A DNA stretch of 64,000 bases from Neorhizobium alkalisoli. GTDB taxonomy: Bacteria > Pseudomonadota > Alphaproteobacteria > Rhizobiales > Rhizobiaceae. The notes beneath the pieces were generated by a model, which was not told where the DNA came from, ran no database searches, and saw nothing but the letters and a program-made list of their open reading frames with translations. The stretch spans positions 1-64,000 of the forward strand of contig NZ_PVBN01000010.1 of assembly GCF_002968635.1 (NCBI RefSeq), given 5' to 3'. Shown here in pieces: positions 8,930 to 17,604 of the stretch. The translations under genes and the position numbers were made by a program. Positions within the stretch are counted from its first letter, which is position 1. Every line of letters starts with the position of its first letter.

Positions 8930-8957
8930 TTGACATATAGTACGGTTTCCGTACTAT
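8930..8957 (+). promoter_or_regulatory. Promoter with perfect MarR-type palindrome for the transporter-P450 operon
   Basis: TTGACA (8930-8935) and TACTAT (8952-8957) are 16 bases apart. The space between is filled by a perfect 9+3+9 palindrome whose core is TAGTACGGTTTCCGTACTA. A regulator bound here would block both promoter boxes. The first gene of the Liv-type operon starts 75 bases downstream. The core and layout match the monooxygenase promoter at 5466-5492. Confidence 0.8.
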
Positions 8958-9032
8958 TATCCGTGGGGAGACATTCGGCGCATCTGGCGCCGAGATGCGT
9001 GCCGGACGCAATGCCGGTTGGGAGGAGAAAAA

Positions 9033-10205
9033 ATGAAAATTGTTAGATGGACAGTTTGTCTGGCTTTATCTGCCGCGGCGTGTGCACTCACCAGCGGCAC
9101 TGCCGCCGCCGAAACCATCAAGGTCGGGGTAATTGCGACGTTTTCCGGCCCCAACGCCATCTGGGGAAAGCAATTCCGCGAAGCCATCGACGTCTACGTG
9201 GCGCAACATGGCAGCGAGGTCGCTGGCCATAAGGTCGAGTTCATCTACAAGGATGTCGGAGGTCCCAATGCCGACGCAAGTAAAGCCGCGGCTCAGGAGC
9301 TTTTGATCCGTGATGGGGTCAAATATCTGGCAGGCTTTGACTTTACACCTAACGCTGTTGCAGTCGCTCCGCTCATCAAACAAGCGAAGGTCCCAGCCGT
9401 CATATTCAATGCGGGCACTTCTTCGATCAACAAGCAGTCTGAGTATTTCATCCGAACGAGCTTTACACTCTGGCAGGTCTCGGCGCCTGCGGGTGAGTGG
9501 GCTGCCAAGAACGGCGCCAAGAAAGTCGTGACCGCCGTAACTGACTACAATCCTGGGGTGGATGCAGAAGCCGCCTTCTCGAGCACGTTCCAGAAGAATG
9601 GTGGCGAGATCGTCGAAAAAATCCGGATGCCGCTGAACACGACAGACTTTTCCCCATTCATGCAGCGGATCAAGAATTCCGGAGCGGATGCCGTGTTCGC
9701 CTTCTTGCCGGCCGGACCCGCTACTTTTGCCTTTACAAAGGCCTACAATGAAAATGGACTCAGGGCTGCTGGCATTAACTTCTACGGCACGGGCGAAACC
9801 GACGAAACGACGATTGATGCCCTCGGTGATCAGGCGATAGGACTGGTGACCGCCTATCACTATTCGGGCGCCCATGACTCTCCGCTCAACAAGAGCTTCG
9901 TCGCCAAGTTGAAGGAACTGCATCCCAGTTCGCGTGCCAACCTTGCCTCTGTCGGCGCCTATGACGGGGTCGAATTGATTTACAGGATGATTAAGGCGGC
10001 AGGGGGTGACGGCCCAAAAGCCGTTGAAGCTGCAAAGGGCATGGAGTGGGAGAGTCCTCGCGGTCCCATCAAAATTGATCCTGTTTCACGACACGTGGTG
10101 CAGAACGTGTATATCAGGCGCGTCGAGCGTGGATCTGATGGGTACCTCATCAACAAGGAATTCGCCACGATCCCGAATGTCGCCGACCTCGGTTATAGTC
10201 AGTGA
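9033..10205 (+). CDS. livK: ABC transporter substrate-binding protein, Liv/aromatic-acid type
   Basis: The 390-residue protein starts at ATG 9033 after GGAGGAG. A signal peptide is clear (positive MKIVRW, hydrophobic core, cleavage near TAAAETIKVG). The mature domain has the type I periplasmic binding fold: IKVGVIATFSGPNAIWGKQFREAIDVYV, then YLAGFDFTPNAVAVAPLIKQAKVPAVIFNA. Such proteins bind branched-chain amino acids, amides or aromatic acids in the periplasm. Set in an aromatic island behind a MarR operator, this one most likely binds the methoxylated aromatic acid. First gene of a Liv-type set in the usual order. Confidence 0.85.
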   Translation: MKIVRWTVCLALSAAACALTSGTAAAETIKVGVIATFSGPNAIWGKQFREAIDVYVAQHGSEVAGHKVEFIYKDVGGPNADASKAAAQELLIRDGVKYLAGFDFTPNAVAVAPLIKQAKVPAVIFNAGTSSINKQSEYFIRTSFTLWQVSAPAGEWAAKNGAKKVVTAVTDYNPGVDAEAAFSSTFQKNGGEIVEKIRMPLNTTDFSPFMQRIKNSGADAVFAFLPAGPATFAFTKAYNENGLRAAGINFYGTGETDETTIDALGDQAIGLVTAYHYSGAHDSPLNKSFVAKLKELHPSSRANLASVGAYDGVELIYRMIKAAGGDGPKAVEAAKGMEWESPRGPIKIDPVSRHVVQNVYIRRVERGSDGYLINKEFATIPNVADLGYSQ

Positions 10206-10278
10206 TGCAGGCCGGGCGTAGCGAGTCCTTTCCCGTTACGCCCGCGTAACCGCTTGTCTCAATCAATAGGTTTCGTGA

Positions 10279-11142
10279 ATGTCGATCATTCTAAGCATCC
10301 TCGTCGATGGCATTGCCTACGGCATGATACTATTCATGATTTCCGTCGGTCTTTCCATCACAATGGGCCTGATGCGGATCATCAACCTGGCGCATGGGGG
10401 CTTTGCTCTTTTTGGGGGCGCAATGGCTCATGTGCTCACAATCCGCATGGGGATGCCATTCCTGGGGGCTTTCCTGCTTTCGGTACTCGGGGTCGTCGTC
10501 ATAGCGGCGCCCCTAGAGCGGCTGCTTTACCGGCACATCTATGGATTTGATGAACTGGGGCAGGTGCTCGCGACTGTCGGGATCGTGTTCCTGATGATTG
10601 CCACGGTGAATCTTTTTCTTGGATCGACGATCCTTGCGATCCGCAGTCCTGAGGTTTTCACCACAGCCGTCAATCTAGGCTTCAAGACCCTACCGTTCCA
10701 CCGCGTCGTGGTCATTGCGAGTGGCATGGTTCTGCTGGCAGGGCTTTGGCTCCTGGTCGAAAAGACCCGCTTTGGAATTTATCTGCGGGCCGCAGTCGAC
10801 AACAGGAACGCAGCTGCATCATTGGGAATCGATACGCCTCGTGTGTATCTCGCCGCGTTTTCACTGGGGGCCGGACTTGCCGCGACTGGCGGCATCCTGG
10901 GTGCCGAACTGCTACCGATCGAAGCGTATTACCCGCTGCGTTACATGGTTTTATTTCTGATTGTCGTCGCCGTAGGTGGGCTCGGAAGCGTGGCGGGCTC
11001 CTTTTTTGCCGCATTAGGTCTCGGGATACTGGATACGTTTGGCCGATACCTATTGCCTGATATCGGGCCGATATTCTTCTTTCTCGCGATCATCATGCTG
11101 CTCGCCCTTCGTCCGAACGGTTTGCTGGGGAGGGCGGGATGA
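10279..11142 (+). CDS. livH: ABC transporter permease, LivH type
   Basis: The 287-residue inner-membrane protein carries eight or so hydrophobic spans. The LivH signature ITMGLMRIINLAHGGFALFGG lies at about residues 30-50 and the coupling-loop region GIYLRAAVDNRNAAASLGID near 170. It forms half of the channel of the importer with the next gene, with which it overlaps by four bases (ATGA), implying coupled translation. Length is normal for the family. Confidence 0.88.
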   Translation: MSIILSILVDGIAYGMILFMISVGLSITMGLMRIINLAHGGFALFGGAMAHVLTIRMGMPFLGAFLLSVLGVVVIAAPLERLLYRHIYGFDELGQVLATVGIVFLMIATVNLFLGSTILAIRSPEVFTTAVNLGFKTLPFHRVVVIASGMVLLAGLWLLVEKTRFGIYLRAAVDNRNAAASLGIDTPRVYLAAFSLGAGLAATGGILGAELLPIEAYYPLRYMVLFLIVVAVGGLGSVAGSFFAALGLGILDTFGRYLLPDIGPIFFFLAIIMLLALRPNGLLGRAG

Positions 11143-12128
11143 CTGATCTCGTAACTCCCCGAGTGTCCACGCGAAGGGCAATACCTCTATTCGGCTCTCT
11201 CTGGCCGATCGCAATCGTCATCCTTGCGGCATTCGCCGCGTTCTTCCTGTTCCCCTACGATCTCGCTTTTCTGACGCGGATCGTCATCATGATGGTGTTC
11301 GTCCTCTCCTTCGACCTCATCTTAGGATACGCCGGGATCGCGACGCTCGGCCACGCGGCGATGTATGGCTGCGGCGCCTACGCTGCCGGACTCTTCGCAT
11401 TGCACATCTCACCGGACCCGCTCGTAGGGCTTCTCATAGGTGCTACTGCCGGCGCCCTGATCGGCTGGGCATCGGGCTTGGTGCTTTTGCGAACTCACGG
11501 GATGACGCTCCTGATCATCTCGATTGCTGTGACAATGGTTCTTCAGGAAGCCGCGTCCAAAGCCCGCTGGTTGACCGGCGGCGCTGACGGTCTTCCGGGC
11601 ATCTCAGTGTCTCCGATACTGGGCTTCTTTGAGTTCGATTTTGTGGGCCAGGTTGCGTTTATCTACAGTGTCTGCGTTCTCGTCGCCGTTTTGGTGTTGT
11701 GTCATGTTCTTGTCAGTTCGCCCTTTGGACTTGCCCTAAGGGGAATCAAAAATTCTGCAAGCCGCATGCGCGCCATCGGTACGCCGGTCTACCGCCGGAA
11801 AGTCACGGTCTACACGATTGCAGGTGCCATCGCCGGAATAGCCGGAGCGCTTGCCGCTCAGGTCACCGGATTGGTGGGGCTCGAGGTTTTCAACTTCTCT
11901 CTTTCGGCCGACGTCATGGTAATGCTGATCCTCGGTGGGGCAGGTCGGCTATACGGAGCGCTGATCGGAACCCTCATATTTATGACCGTTCATCATGTTG
12001 CAGCGAGCATTGACCCCTTCAACTGGCTGTTCGTCATAGGCTTCATGTTGCTGGTCGTGGTGTTCGCACTGCCCGATGGACTTGTTTCGCTCCCCGCGCG
12101 GCTCGTTCGCTTCCTCAGGAGGGCATGA
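11139..12128 (+). CDS. livM: ABC transporter permease, LivM type
   Basis: The 329-residue polytopic protein has the LivM hallmark FDLILGYAGIATLGHAAMYGCGAYAAG near residues 60-85 and the cytoplasmic coupling segment GLALRGIKNSASRMRAIGTPVYRRK near 195. It is the second channel subunit of the importer. It overlaps both the permease before it and the ATPase after it by four bases, so the transporter genes form a single tight transcript. Confidence 0.88.
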   Translation: MTDLVTPRVSTRRAIPLFGSLWPIAIVILAAFAAFFLFPYDLAFLTRIVIMMVFVLSFDLILGYAGIATLGHAAMYGCGAYAAGLFALHISPDPLVGLLIGATAGALIGWASGLVLLRTHGMTLLIISIAVTMVLQEAASKARWLTGGADGLPGISVSPILGFFEFDFVGQVAFIYSVCVLVAVLVLCHVLVSSPFGLALRGIKNSASRMRAIGTPVYRRKVTVYTIAGAIAGIAGALAAQVTGLVGLEVFNFSLSADVMVMLILGGAGRLYGALIGTLIFMTVHHVAASIDPFNWLFVIGFMLLVVVFALPDGLVSLPARLVRFLRRA

Positions 12129-12877
12129 TGGCTCAAGGACTCGCTATCAACGGTCTGTCCAAGAGCTTTGGAGGCTTGCAAGTCGCGCAGAACCTCAACG
12201 TCAGTCTGCCGCCTGGATCCAGAACAGCTCTCATCGGACCGAACGGCGCCGGCAAGACCACGTTTGCCAATCTGATTACGGGTGTTCTGCAACCCACCTC
12301 TGGATCCATTCTCCTGGATGGAAAGGACATCGGCAACTTGTCCGAGGCCGGGCGTGTTCGAGCAGGGATCGCAAAGACCTTCCAGATCACCAATCTTTTT
12401 CGAGATCTCACGGTCCGGGAAAATCTGCGGCTACCGATACTCGAGCGGAAAGGACTGAGTTCAAGCATCTTTTCCCGAGCCGACGGCAGGCCCGGTGTAG
12501 AGGATGAAATCGACCAGCTCCTTCGTAGTTTCAATTTGTCTCCGTTAGCGGATCGCCAGGTGCGAAGCTTGGCTTATGGACATCAGCGGCTCGTGGAATT
12601 AGCTCTGACTTTGGCCCTGAAGCCGAAGATACTGATCCTCGATGAACCAGCGGCCGGAGTCCCATCGACAGAGAGCCACCTGATCGTGGAAGCCATCAAA
12701 CGCCTTCCGTCCGACCTCTCGGTGTTGATCATCGAGCACGATATGCAGCTGGTTTTCGAGGTTGCGGATCGCATAATTGTGTTGGTGAGCGGCGCGGTGC
12801 TGATAGAGGGCACGGCGGAGGAGGTGACCGCGGATCTGCGGGTTCGCCGATTATATCTGGGGGGCGTGCATGGCTGA
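12125..12877 (+). CDS. livG: ABC transporter ATP-binding protein, LivG type
   Basis: The 250-residue ATPase has Walker A GPNGAGKTT (about residues 38-46), Q-loop FQITNLF, Walker B ILILDEPAAGV (the LivG pattern) and the switch His in IIEHDM. The ABC signature is atypical: the usual LSxGQ is replaced by SLAYGHQRLVELALTL, a variant common in LivG proteins, where LxYGxQR occurs. It powers uptake from the cytoplasmic face. Two in-frame ATGs (12125 and 12128) are possible starts. Confidence 0.88.
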   Translation: MMAQGLAINGLSKSFGGLQVAQNLNVSLPPGSRTALIGPNGAGKTTFANLITGVLQPTSGSILLDGKDIGNLSEAGRVRAGIAKTFQITNLFRDLTVRENLRLPILERKGLSSSIFSRADGRPGVEDEIDQLLRSFNLSPLADRQVRSLAYGHQRLVELALTLALKPKILILDEPAAGVPSTESHLIVEAIKRLPSDLSVLIIEHDMQLVFEVADRIIVLVSGAVLIEGTAEEVTADLRVRRLYLGGVHG

Positions 12878-13577
12878 GGCGCTGCTGGAGCTCAATGGTG
12901 TTGTCGCCGGATATGGCGAAACGCACATCATTCGCAACATATCTTTGAGTGTTTCAAAGGGCGAACGTCTCGCCATCATCGGGCGAAACGGCGTGGGGAA
13001 AACCACCACCCTTGCCACGATCATGGGGCAGACACGCCAACACGCTGGTAGAATCAACCTACGGGGAGAGCCATTAGACAGACTTCGCACCCATGAGAGG
13101 ACCAGATTGGGGATCGGAATCGTCCCTCAGACGCGGGACATCTTTCCGTCGCTGTCTGTCGAGGAAAATCTGATCGCGGGTTTGCGTAACGGTTCCAGCC
13201 TCGATGAGGCCTATGATCTGTTTCCGCGATTGAAGGAACGGCGACATAACGGCGGACGCCAACTCTCGGGTGGCGAGCAGCAGATGTTGTCTATCGCGCG
13301 GGCCCTGTTGGGCAGGCCCGAGATTATACTACTCGATGAACCGCTTGAGGGCCTGGCCCCCGTCATCTGTGAAATGCTCATGGATGTGTTCAAGAAACTC
13401 GCAGCCAGGGGGCACACGATGGTTCTCGTCGAGCAACATGTTGGGCTCGCGCTTAAGTTCGCCGACCGGGTCGTCGTTCTCGATCAAGGGAAGATCGTGT
13501 TCGAAGGGCTATCTGCTGATCTGGTCGGAAACGCCAGCCGGCTTGACCAGTATATTGGACTATCTGCAGCCAATTGA
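12870..13577 (+). CDS. livF: ABC transporter ATP-binding protein, LivF type
   Basis: The 235-residue second ATPase has Walker A GRNGVGKTT, the signature LSGGEQQMLSIARAL, Walker B IILLDEPLEGLAP and the His switch VLVEQHVGL. All catalytic motifs are intact. It overlaps livG by eight bases and is followed 24 bases later by the P450 gene, so the importer and the P450 system are probably one transcription unit. Confidence 0.88.
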   Translation: MAEALLELNGVVAGYGETHIIRNISLSVSKGERLAIIGRNGVGKTTTLATIMGQTRQHAGRINLRGEPLDRLRTHERTRLGIGIVPQTRDIFPSLSVEENLIAGLRNGSSLDEAYDLFPRLKERRHNGGRQLSGGEQQMLSIARALLGRPEIILLDEPLEGLAPVICEMLMDVFKKLAARGHTMVLVEQHVGLALKFADRVVVLDQGKIVFEGLSADLVGNASRLDQYIGLSAAN

Positions 13578-13601
13578 GAATGGCAGGTTTGGGAGGACTC
13601 C

Positions 13602-14825
13602 ATGCAGTTCGTAGAAGATCATATCGCCACCGCTGTTTCGCATGACATACCGGTCTGGGATGTAGATCCTTATGACGTGGAGATATTGAAAAACCCTGTC
13701 CCCTTTTACGCAGAGCTGCGAGAAAGGGGGGCCTTCGTATATATCCCACGCTACGCGATGCTCGCCTGCGGCCGCTTTGACGAGACAAGAGAAGTATTCT
13801 CGGATTGGGAACGTTTCGTTTCTTCTCGGGGCGTAGGGCTTATCGATTTTTCCGTAGCGAAGCCTTGGCGAGCGCCATCTATCGTTCTGGAGGTTGATCC
13901 TCCTTATCACACACGAACCCGAACTGTGATCGCACGGGCGCTTTCTCCGCGGGCGGTCAGCGAGCTGAAAGATTCCTTCGCCGCAGAAGCCGAAAAGTTG
14001 GTCGATGAACTGCTTGAGATAGGTGAGTTTGATGCGGTGGGAGATTTGTCAGAAGCGTTCCCCGTAAAGGTATTTCCGGCAGCTGTCGGACTACAGGAGA
14101 TCAACAAGCGCGCCCTTGTCGACTATGGAGCGGTCGGTTTTAATGCTCTCGGGCCTGACAATGAGCTTCGTCGAACTGGATGGGCGAAGGCGTCTGAGAT
14201 CGTTCCGTGGATAACGGCACAATGTAAACGCGAGGCTCTCCTACCGGCGGGATTTGGTGCCACGATTTACGCGGCTGCAGACGCGGGGGAAATCACAGAA
14301 GAAGAAGCAGGGATGCTTGTAAGATCGCTGCTTTCAGCCGGCGTCGATACGACGGTCACCGGGATCGGCAACACGATTTGGTGTTTGGCCGAGAATCCGG
14401 GGGAGTTTGAGAAACTCAAAGCTGACCCGAAACTCGCGCGTCCCGCCTTCGAAGAAGCGTTGCGGTACACGTCGCCAGTCCATTCCTTTTGCCGTACGGC
14501 CAGTCTTGACACGGCGGTGAATGGCATTGCGATTCCCAAGGACACAAAGATCCTTTGCGTCCTTGGCTCTGCCAATCTGGATGAGCGCAAATGGCAAAGA
14601 GCCAACCGGTACGAAATTGAACGGAAACCAGTTGGGCATCTGGCTCTTGGGGTGGGGATCCACGGCTGCGTCGGTCAAAACGTCGCTCGTGCCGAAGCGG
14701 AGGCTGTTTTCACGGTCATCGCCAAAAAAGTAGGTGCAATCGAGTTGGTCGATGCCCCCACTTGGCGGCCCAATAACGCTATTCATGCACTCGACAGCAT
14801 GCGTGTCCGCTTCCTGAAACACTGA
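13602..14825 (+). CDS. Cytochrome P450, CYP199-like aromatic-acid O-demethylase
   Basis: A soluble bacterial P450 of 407 residues. Landmarks: C-helix region VDPPYHTRTRTV, I-helix SAGVDTTVTGIG near residue 246, ExxR in FEEALRYTSP, and heme loop LALGVGIHGCVGQ near 350 with the ligand Cys. The first aromatic residue of the heme loop, usually Phe, is Leu here. The segment SSRGVGLIDF followed by KPWRAPSIVLEVDPP strongly recalls the CYP199A family, whose members remove the methyl group of 4-methoxybenzoate and relatives as formaldehyde. A [2Fe-2S] ferredoxin gene follows at 16 bases, as in CYP199 systems, but its reductase gene is only a relic. Confidence 0.85.
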   Translation: MQFVEDHIATAVSHDIPVWDVDPYDVEILKNPVPFYAELRERGAFVYIPRYAMLACGRFDETREVFSDWERFVSSRGVGLIDFSVAKPWRAPSIVLEVDPPYHTRTRTVIARALSPRAVSELKDSFAAEAEKLVDELLEIGEFDAVGDLSEAFPVKVFPAAVGLQEINKRALVDYGAVGFNALGPDNELRRTGWAKASEIVPWITAQCKREALLPAGFGATIYAAADAGEITEEEAGMLVRSLLSAGVDTTVTGIGNTIWCLAENPGEFEKLKADPKLARPAFEEALRYTSPVHSFCRTASLDTAVNGIAIPKDTKILCVLGSANLDERKWQRANRYEIERKPVGHLALGVGIHGCVGQNVARAEAEAVFTVIAKKVGAIELVDAPTWRPNNAIHALDSMRVRFLKH

Positions 14826-14841
14826 CCCAGGAGGCAGTCGA

Positions 14842-15165
14842 ATGGTTTCTGTCATCTATCGCTCTCATGACGGCACCGCCCGGGAGGTGGCTGCTGAGGA
14901 GGGTCAAACTCTAATGCAGGCTGCGATCTCAAATGGGATCGACGGGATTATCGGTGAGTGTGGCGGGTCTGCAATGTGCGCAACCTGTCACGTCTACGTG
15001 GTCGAAGCGTTTATCGACAAATTGCCTCCGCTCACCGACATTGAAGACGAGATGCTGGAATGCACGGTCGCGGAACGACGCAGCCGCAGCAGACTAGCAT
15101 GTCAGATTAAGATTACAAACGCACTCGGCGGGCTCGCTGTAGATCTGCCGGAGGCACAGGCATGA
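14842..15165 (+). CDS. [2Fe-2S] ferredoxin, P450 redox partner
   Basis: The 107-residue vertebrate-type (putidaredoxin-like) ferredoxin shows the cluster-binding cysteines in GECGGSAMCATCHVYV (C-x5-C-x2-C, about residues 39-48) and the distant RLACQIKI near 86. It would pass electrons from a flavoprotein reductase to the upstream P450. AGGAGG lies upstream of the ATG. Its stop codon overlaps the start of the reductase relic (ATGA). Confidence 0.92.
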   Translation: MVSVIYRSHDGTAREVAAEEGQTLMQAAISNGIDGIIGECGGSAMCATCHVYVVEAFIDKLPPLTDIEDEMLECTVAERRSRSRLACQIKITNALGGLAVDLPEAQA

Positions 15166-15254
15166 CCATGAACAAGATGGTCATCGCAGGCGCCTGGGAT
15201 TGGCCTGCCGTATCAAGCCCTCTACTGTTCAAGGCATTCCTGGTGAAGAAATGA
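15162..15254 (+). pseudogene. Relic of the ferredoxin reductase gene, 30 codons
   Basis: A 30-residue frame starts by ATGA overlap with the ferredoxin and ends by overlap with the purU start. It reads MTMNKMVIAGA, the beginning of an FAD-binding Rossmann fold, and ends [11 protein letters not shown], resembling the conserved PYQRPPLSKAFL of putidaredoxin-reductase-type proteins. One base out of frame just before this, the bases also spell LPYQ. About 30 residues between the two blocks, and all of the protein after the second, are missing. The reductase of the P450 system has therefore been lost where purU begins. Confidence 0.65.
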
Positions 15255-16135
15255 ACAACTATGTCCTGACCGTATCCTGCAAGACGACACGCGGCATTGT
15301 CGCCGCGATTTCCGGCTTTCTGGCGGAAAAGGGTTGCAACATCATCGACTCATCCCAGTTCGATGACCTCGACACGGGCAAGTTCTTCATGCGCGTCAGC
15401 TTTCTCTCCGAAGAAGGCGCCGAACGCCCGGCACTGCTCGAAGGTTTCAAGCCTATCGCCGACCGGTTCGAGATGGAATGGGAGATCTTCGACACCGAAG
15501 AGCGCATGAAGGTGCTGCTGATGGTGTCGCGTTTCGGCCATTGCCTGAACGACCTGCTCTACCGCTGGAAGATCGGCGCCCTGCCGATCAACATCGTCGG
15601 CGTCGTCTCCAACCATTTCGACTACCAGAAGCTCGTGGTCAACAACGACATTCCTTTCCACCACATCAAGGTGACGAAGGAAAACAAGCCGCAGGCCGAA
15701 GCCCAGCTTCTCGATCTGGTCGAGCAGAGCGGCACCGAGCTCATCGTGCTGGCCCGCTACATGCAGGTCCTGTCCGACAGCCTCTGCAAGAAGATGTCCG
15801 GCAAGATCATCAACATCCACCACTCCTTCCTTCCGTCGTTCAAGGGTGCCAACCCCTACAAGCAGGCCTATACCCGCGGCGTGAAGCTGATCGGCGCCAC
15901 GGCCCACTACGTTACCGCCGATCTCGACGAAGGCCCGATCCTCGAGCAGGACACGGTGCGCATCACCCATGCGCAGAGCGCGGATGACTATGTTTCGCTT
16001 GGCCGCGACGTCGAGAGCCAGGTCTTGGCGCGCGCCATCCACGCCCATATCCATCACCGCACCTTCATCAACGGCAACCGCACCGTCGTCTTCCCGCCGA
16101 GCCCCGGTTCCTACGCTTCGGAGCGCATGGGGTGA
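15251..16135 (+). CDS. purU: Formyltetrahydrofolate deformylase
   Basis: PurU hydrolyses 10-formyl-THF to formate and THF. The 294-residue length is normal. Residues 1-80 form an ACT regulatory domain ([32 protein letters not shown]). The catalytic formyltransferase fold follows, with [17 protein letters not shown], the [18 protein letters not shown] loop (catalytic His) and [16 protein letters not shown] (catalytic Asp). Start ATG 15251 is the family start. Its codons look richer in G or C at the third position than those of the neighbours, and it lies exactly between a broken reductase gene and a broken folD. In this island it could release folate from the formyl group made from methoxy carbon. 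Confidence 0.93.
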   Translation: MNNYVLTVSCKTTRGIVAAISGFLAEKGCNIIDSSQFDDLDTGKFFMRVSFLSEEGAERPALLEGFKPIADRFEMEWEIFDTEERMKVLLMVSRFGHCLNDLLYRWKIGALPINIVGVVSNHFDYQKLVVNNDIPFHHIKVTKENKPQAEAQLLDLVEQSGTELIVLARYMQVLSDSLCKKMSGKIINIHHSFLPSFKGANPYKQAYTRGVKLIGATAHYVTADLDEGPILEQDTVRITHAQSADDYVSLGRDVESQVLARAIHAHIHHRTFINGNRTVVFPPSPGSYASERMG

Positions 16136-16137
16136 TC

Positions 16138-16425
16138 ATGGCGCTTGAAATCAATGAAAAAGGGGCGGCGGCATCCGTGATCGCGGCTGTCACCAAAGCT
16201 GCGAGTTTCCTGGAGAAGGAAACCGGCGTCAAGCCGGGCCTTGCCGTCGTCATCGTCGGCGACGATCCGGCAAACCATGCGTATGTGAATTCCAAGAGCA
16301 AGATGGCCAAGCAATGCGGTTTCAATTCGATCCAGCATAACCTAGGTGAAGAGACGACGCAGGAAGAGCTTGGAGACCAAAATGGGCTCAGGCAGACCGT
16401 CGTCATGAGAGAGAGCCATGCGTGA
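16138..16425 (+). pseudogene. folD: Truncated folD (methylene-THF dehydrogenase/cyclohydrolase)
   Basis: Only the first 80 or so residues resemble Fol[40 protein letters not shown] and [18 protein letters not shown]. After EETTQEEL the text turns into unrelated residues and stops at 95, against a usual length near 300. The dinucleotide-binding half is gone, so no activity is expected. It follows purU by two bases, a pairing common in rhizobial one-carbon operons, so both seem to have come as one block cut at its right end. The maleylacetate reductase start overlaps its end. Confidence 0.85.
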
Positions 16426-17479
16426 GTTTCTATATATCGGCAATACGGCGCGCGTTATCTTCGGTTGCGGAACGATTTCCAAAGTGGCTGAGGAAATACG
16501 TCAGCTTGGCGCGAGCCGCGCGCTCATCCTGTCGACCCCTTTTCAACACACTGATGCTGAGGCACTCGCTCAAAAGCTTGGAGCCCTTGCAGCCGGAGTG
16601 TTCACGCGGGCAACGATGCATACTCCCGTCGAAGTGACGATGGAGGCCATTTCGGTTTACGACAAGCTTGGGGCAGATTGCATCGTCTCTTTCGGTGGAG
16701 GATCTACGATCGGCCTGGGCAAGGCCATTGCCTATAGGAATGACACGCCACAGCTTGTCATCGCAACAACCTATGCGGGCTCGGAGGTTACACCAATCCT
16801 CGGGCAAACCGAAAACGGCATCAAAACGACGATTCGAGCCCCTTCAATACTTCCTGAAACGGTCATCTACGATCCCGAACTAACCTACAACCTGCCCATT
16901 GCAATGAGTGTCACGAGCGGCCTCAATGCCATGGCGCACGCGGTGGAGGGTCTCTATGCTCAGGATCGTAATCCAATAGCCTCGATGATGGCATTGGAGG
17001 GGATAGCCGCCTTACACCGAGCCCTTCCAGCAATAGTCGCGAATCCGCAGGAGAGCGCTGCCCGCGCAGACGCACTTTACGGTTCCTGGCTTTGTGGTGC
17101 CGTTCTCGGCACGGTCGGAATGGCTCTGCATCATAAGCTCTGTCACACGCTGGGAGGAAGCTTTGATCTGCCGCATGCGGAAACTCACGCTATTCTTCTG
17201 CCGCACACGATAGCCTACACAGAAGCAGCGGTTCCGGACCTTCTCGCACCCGTAGCGGAAACACTCGGAGCGCGACGTGCTGGTACGGGTCTTTATGATT
17301 TCGCGCTCGGCATCGGTGCCCCGAGGAGGCTCCGCGACTTGGGAGTGACCGCCGAAGATCTTGATGCAGCAGTGAAGATCGCCATGAGCAATTCTTACTG
17401 GAATCCCCGCCCCCTGGAGCCCGCTGCAATCCGGGATTTGCTTCAGAAGGCATGGGAAGGGGTAAGGCCCAGTTCCTAG
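16418..17479 (+). CDS. Maleylacetate reductase
   Basis: The 353-residue protein is an iron-alcohol-dehydrogenase-fold enzyme of the usual length for maleylacetate reductases. [15 protein letters not shown] (nucleotide binding, about residues 88-102), [13 protein letters not shown], the metal-site segment [15 protein letters not shown] and [24 protein letters not shown] are all typical. It reduces maleylacetate, the ring-cleavage product of hydroxyquinol, to 3-oxoadipate with NAD(P)H. The hydroxyquinol dioxygenase gene follows after 125 bases, as in resorcinol and gamma-resorcylate clusters of rhizobia. Functional assignment is strong. Confidence 0.93.
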   Translation: MREFLYIGNTARVIFGCGTISKVAEEIRQLGASRALILSTPFQHTDAEALAQKLGALAAGVFTRATMHTPVEVTMEAISVYDKLGADCIVSFGGGSTIGLGKAIAYRNDTPQLVIATTYAGSEVTPILGQTENGIKTTIRAPSILPETVIYDPELTYNLPIAMSVTSGLNAMAHAVEGLYAQDRNPIASMMALEGIAALHRALPAIVANPQESAARADALYGSWLCGAVLGTVGMALHHKLCHTLGGSFDLPHAETHAILLPHTIAYTEAAVPDLLAPVAETLGARRAGTGLYDFALGIGAPRRLRDLGVTAEDLDAAVKIAMSNSYWNPRPLEPAAIRDLLQKAWEGVRPSS

Positions 17480-17604
17480 CGAAGCATCCCTTCGGTGATA
17501 CGCATCATGTGGAAGCTCGGTTCAGAATGCTTGGCCTCCGCGGGCAGACAAAGCACCTCGAGGTCGGATGCAGACGAATTCTTTCAATGACGAGAGGAAC
17601 AGCA

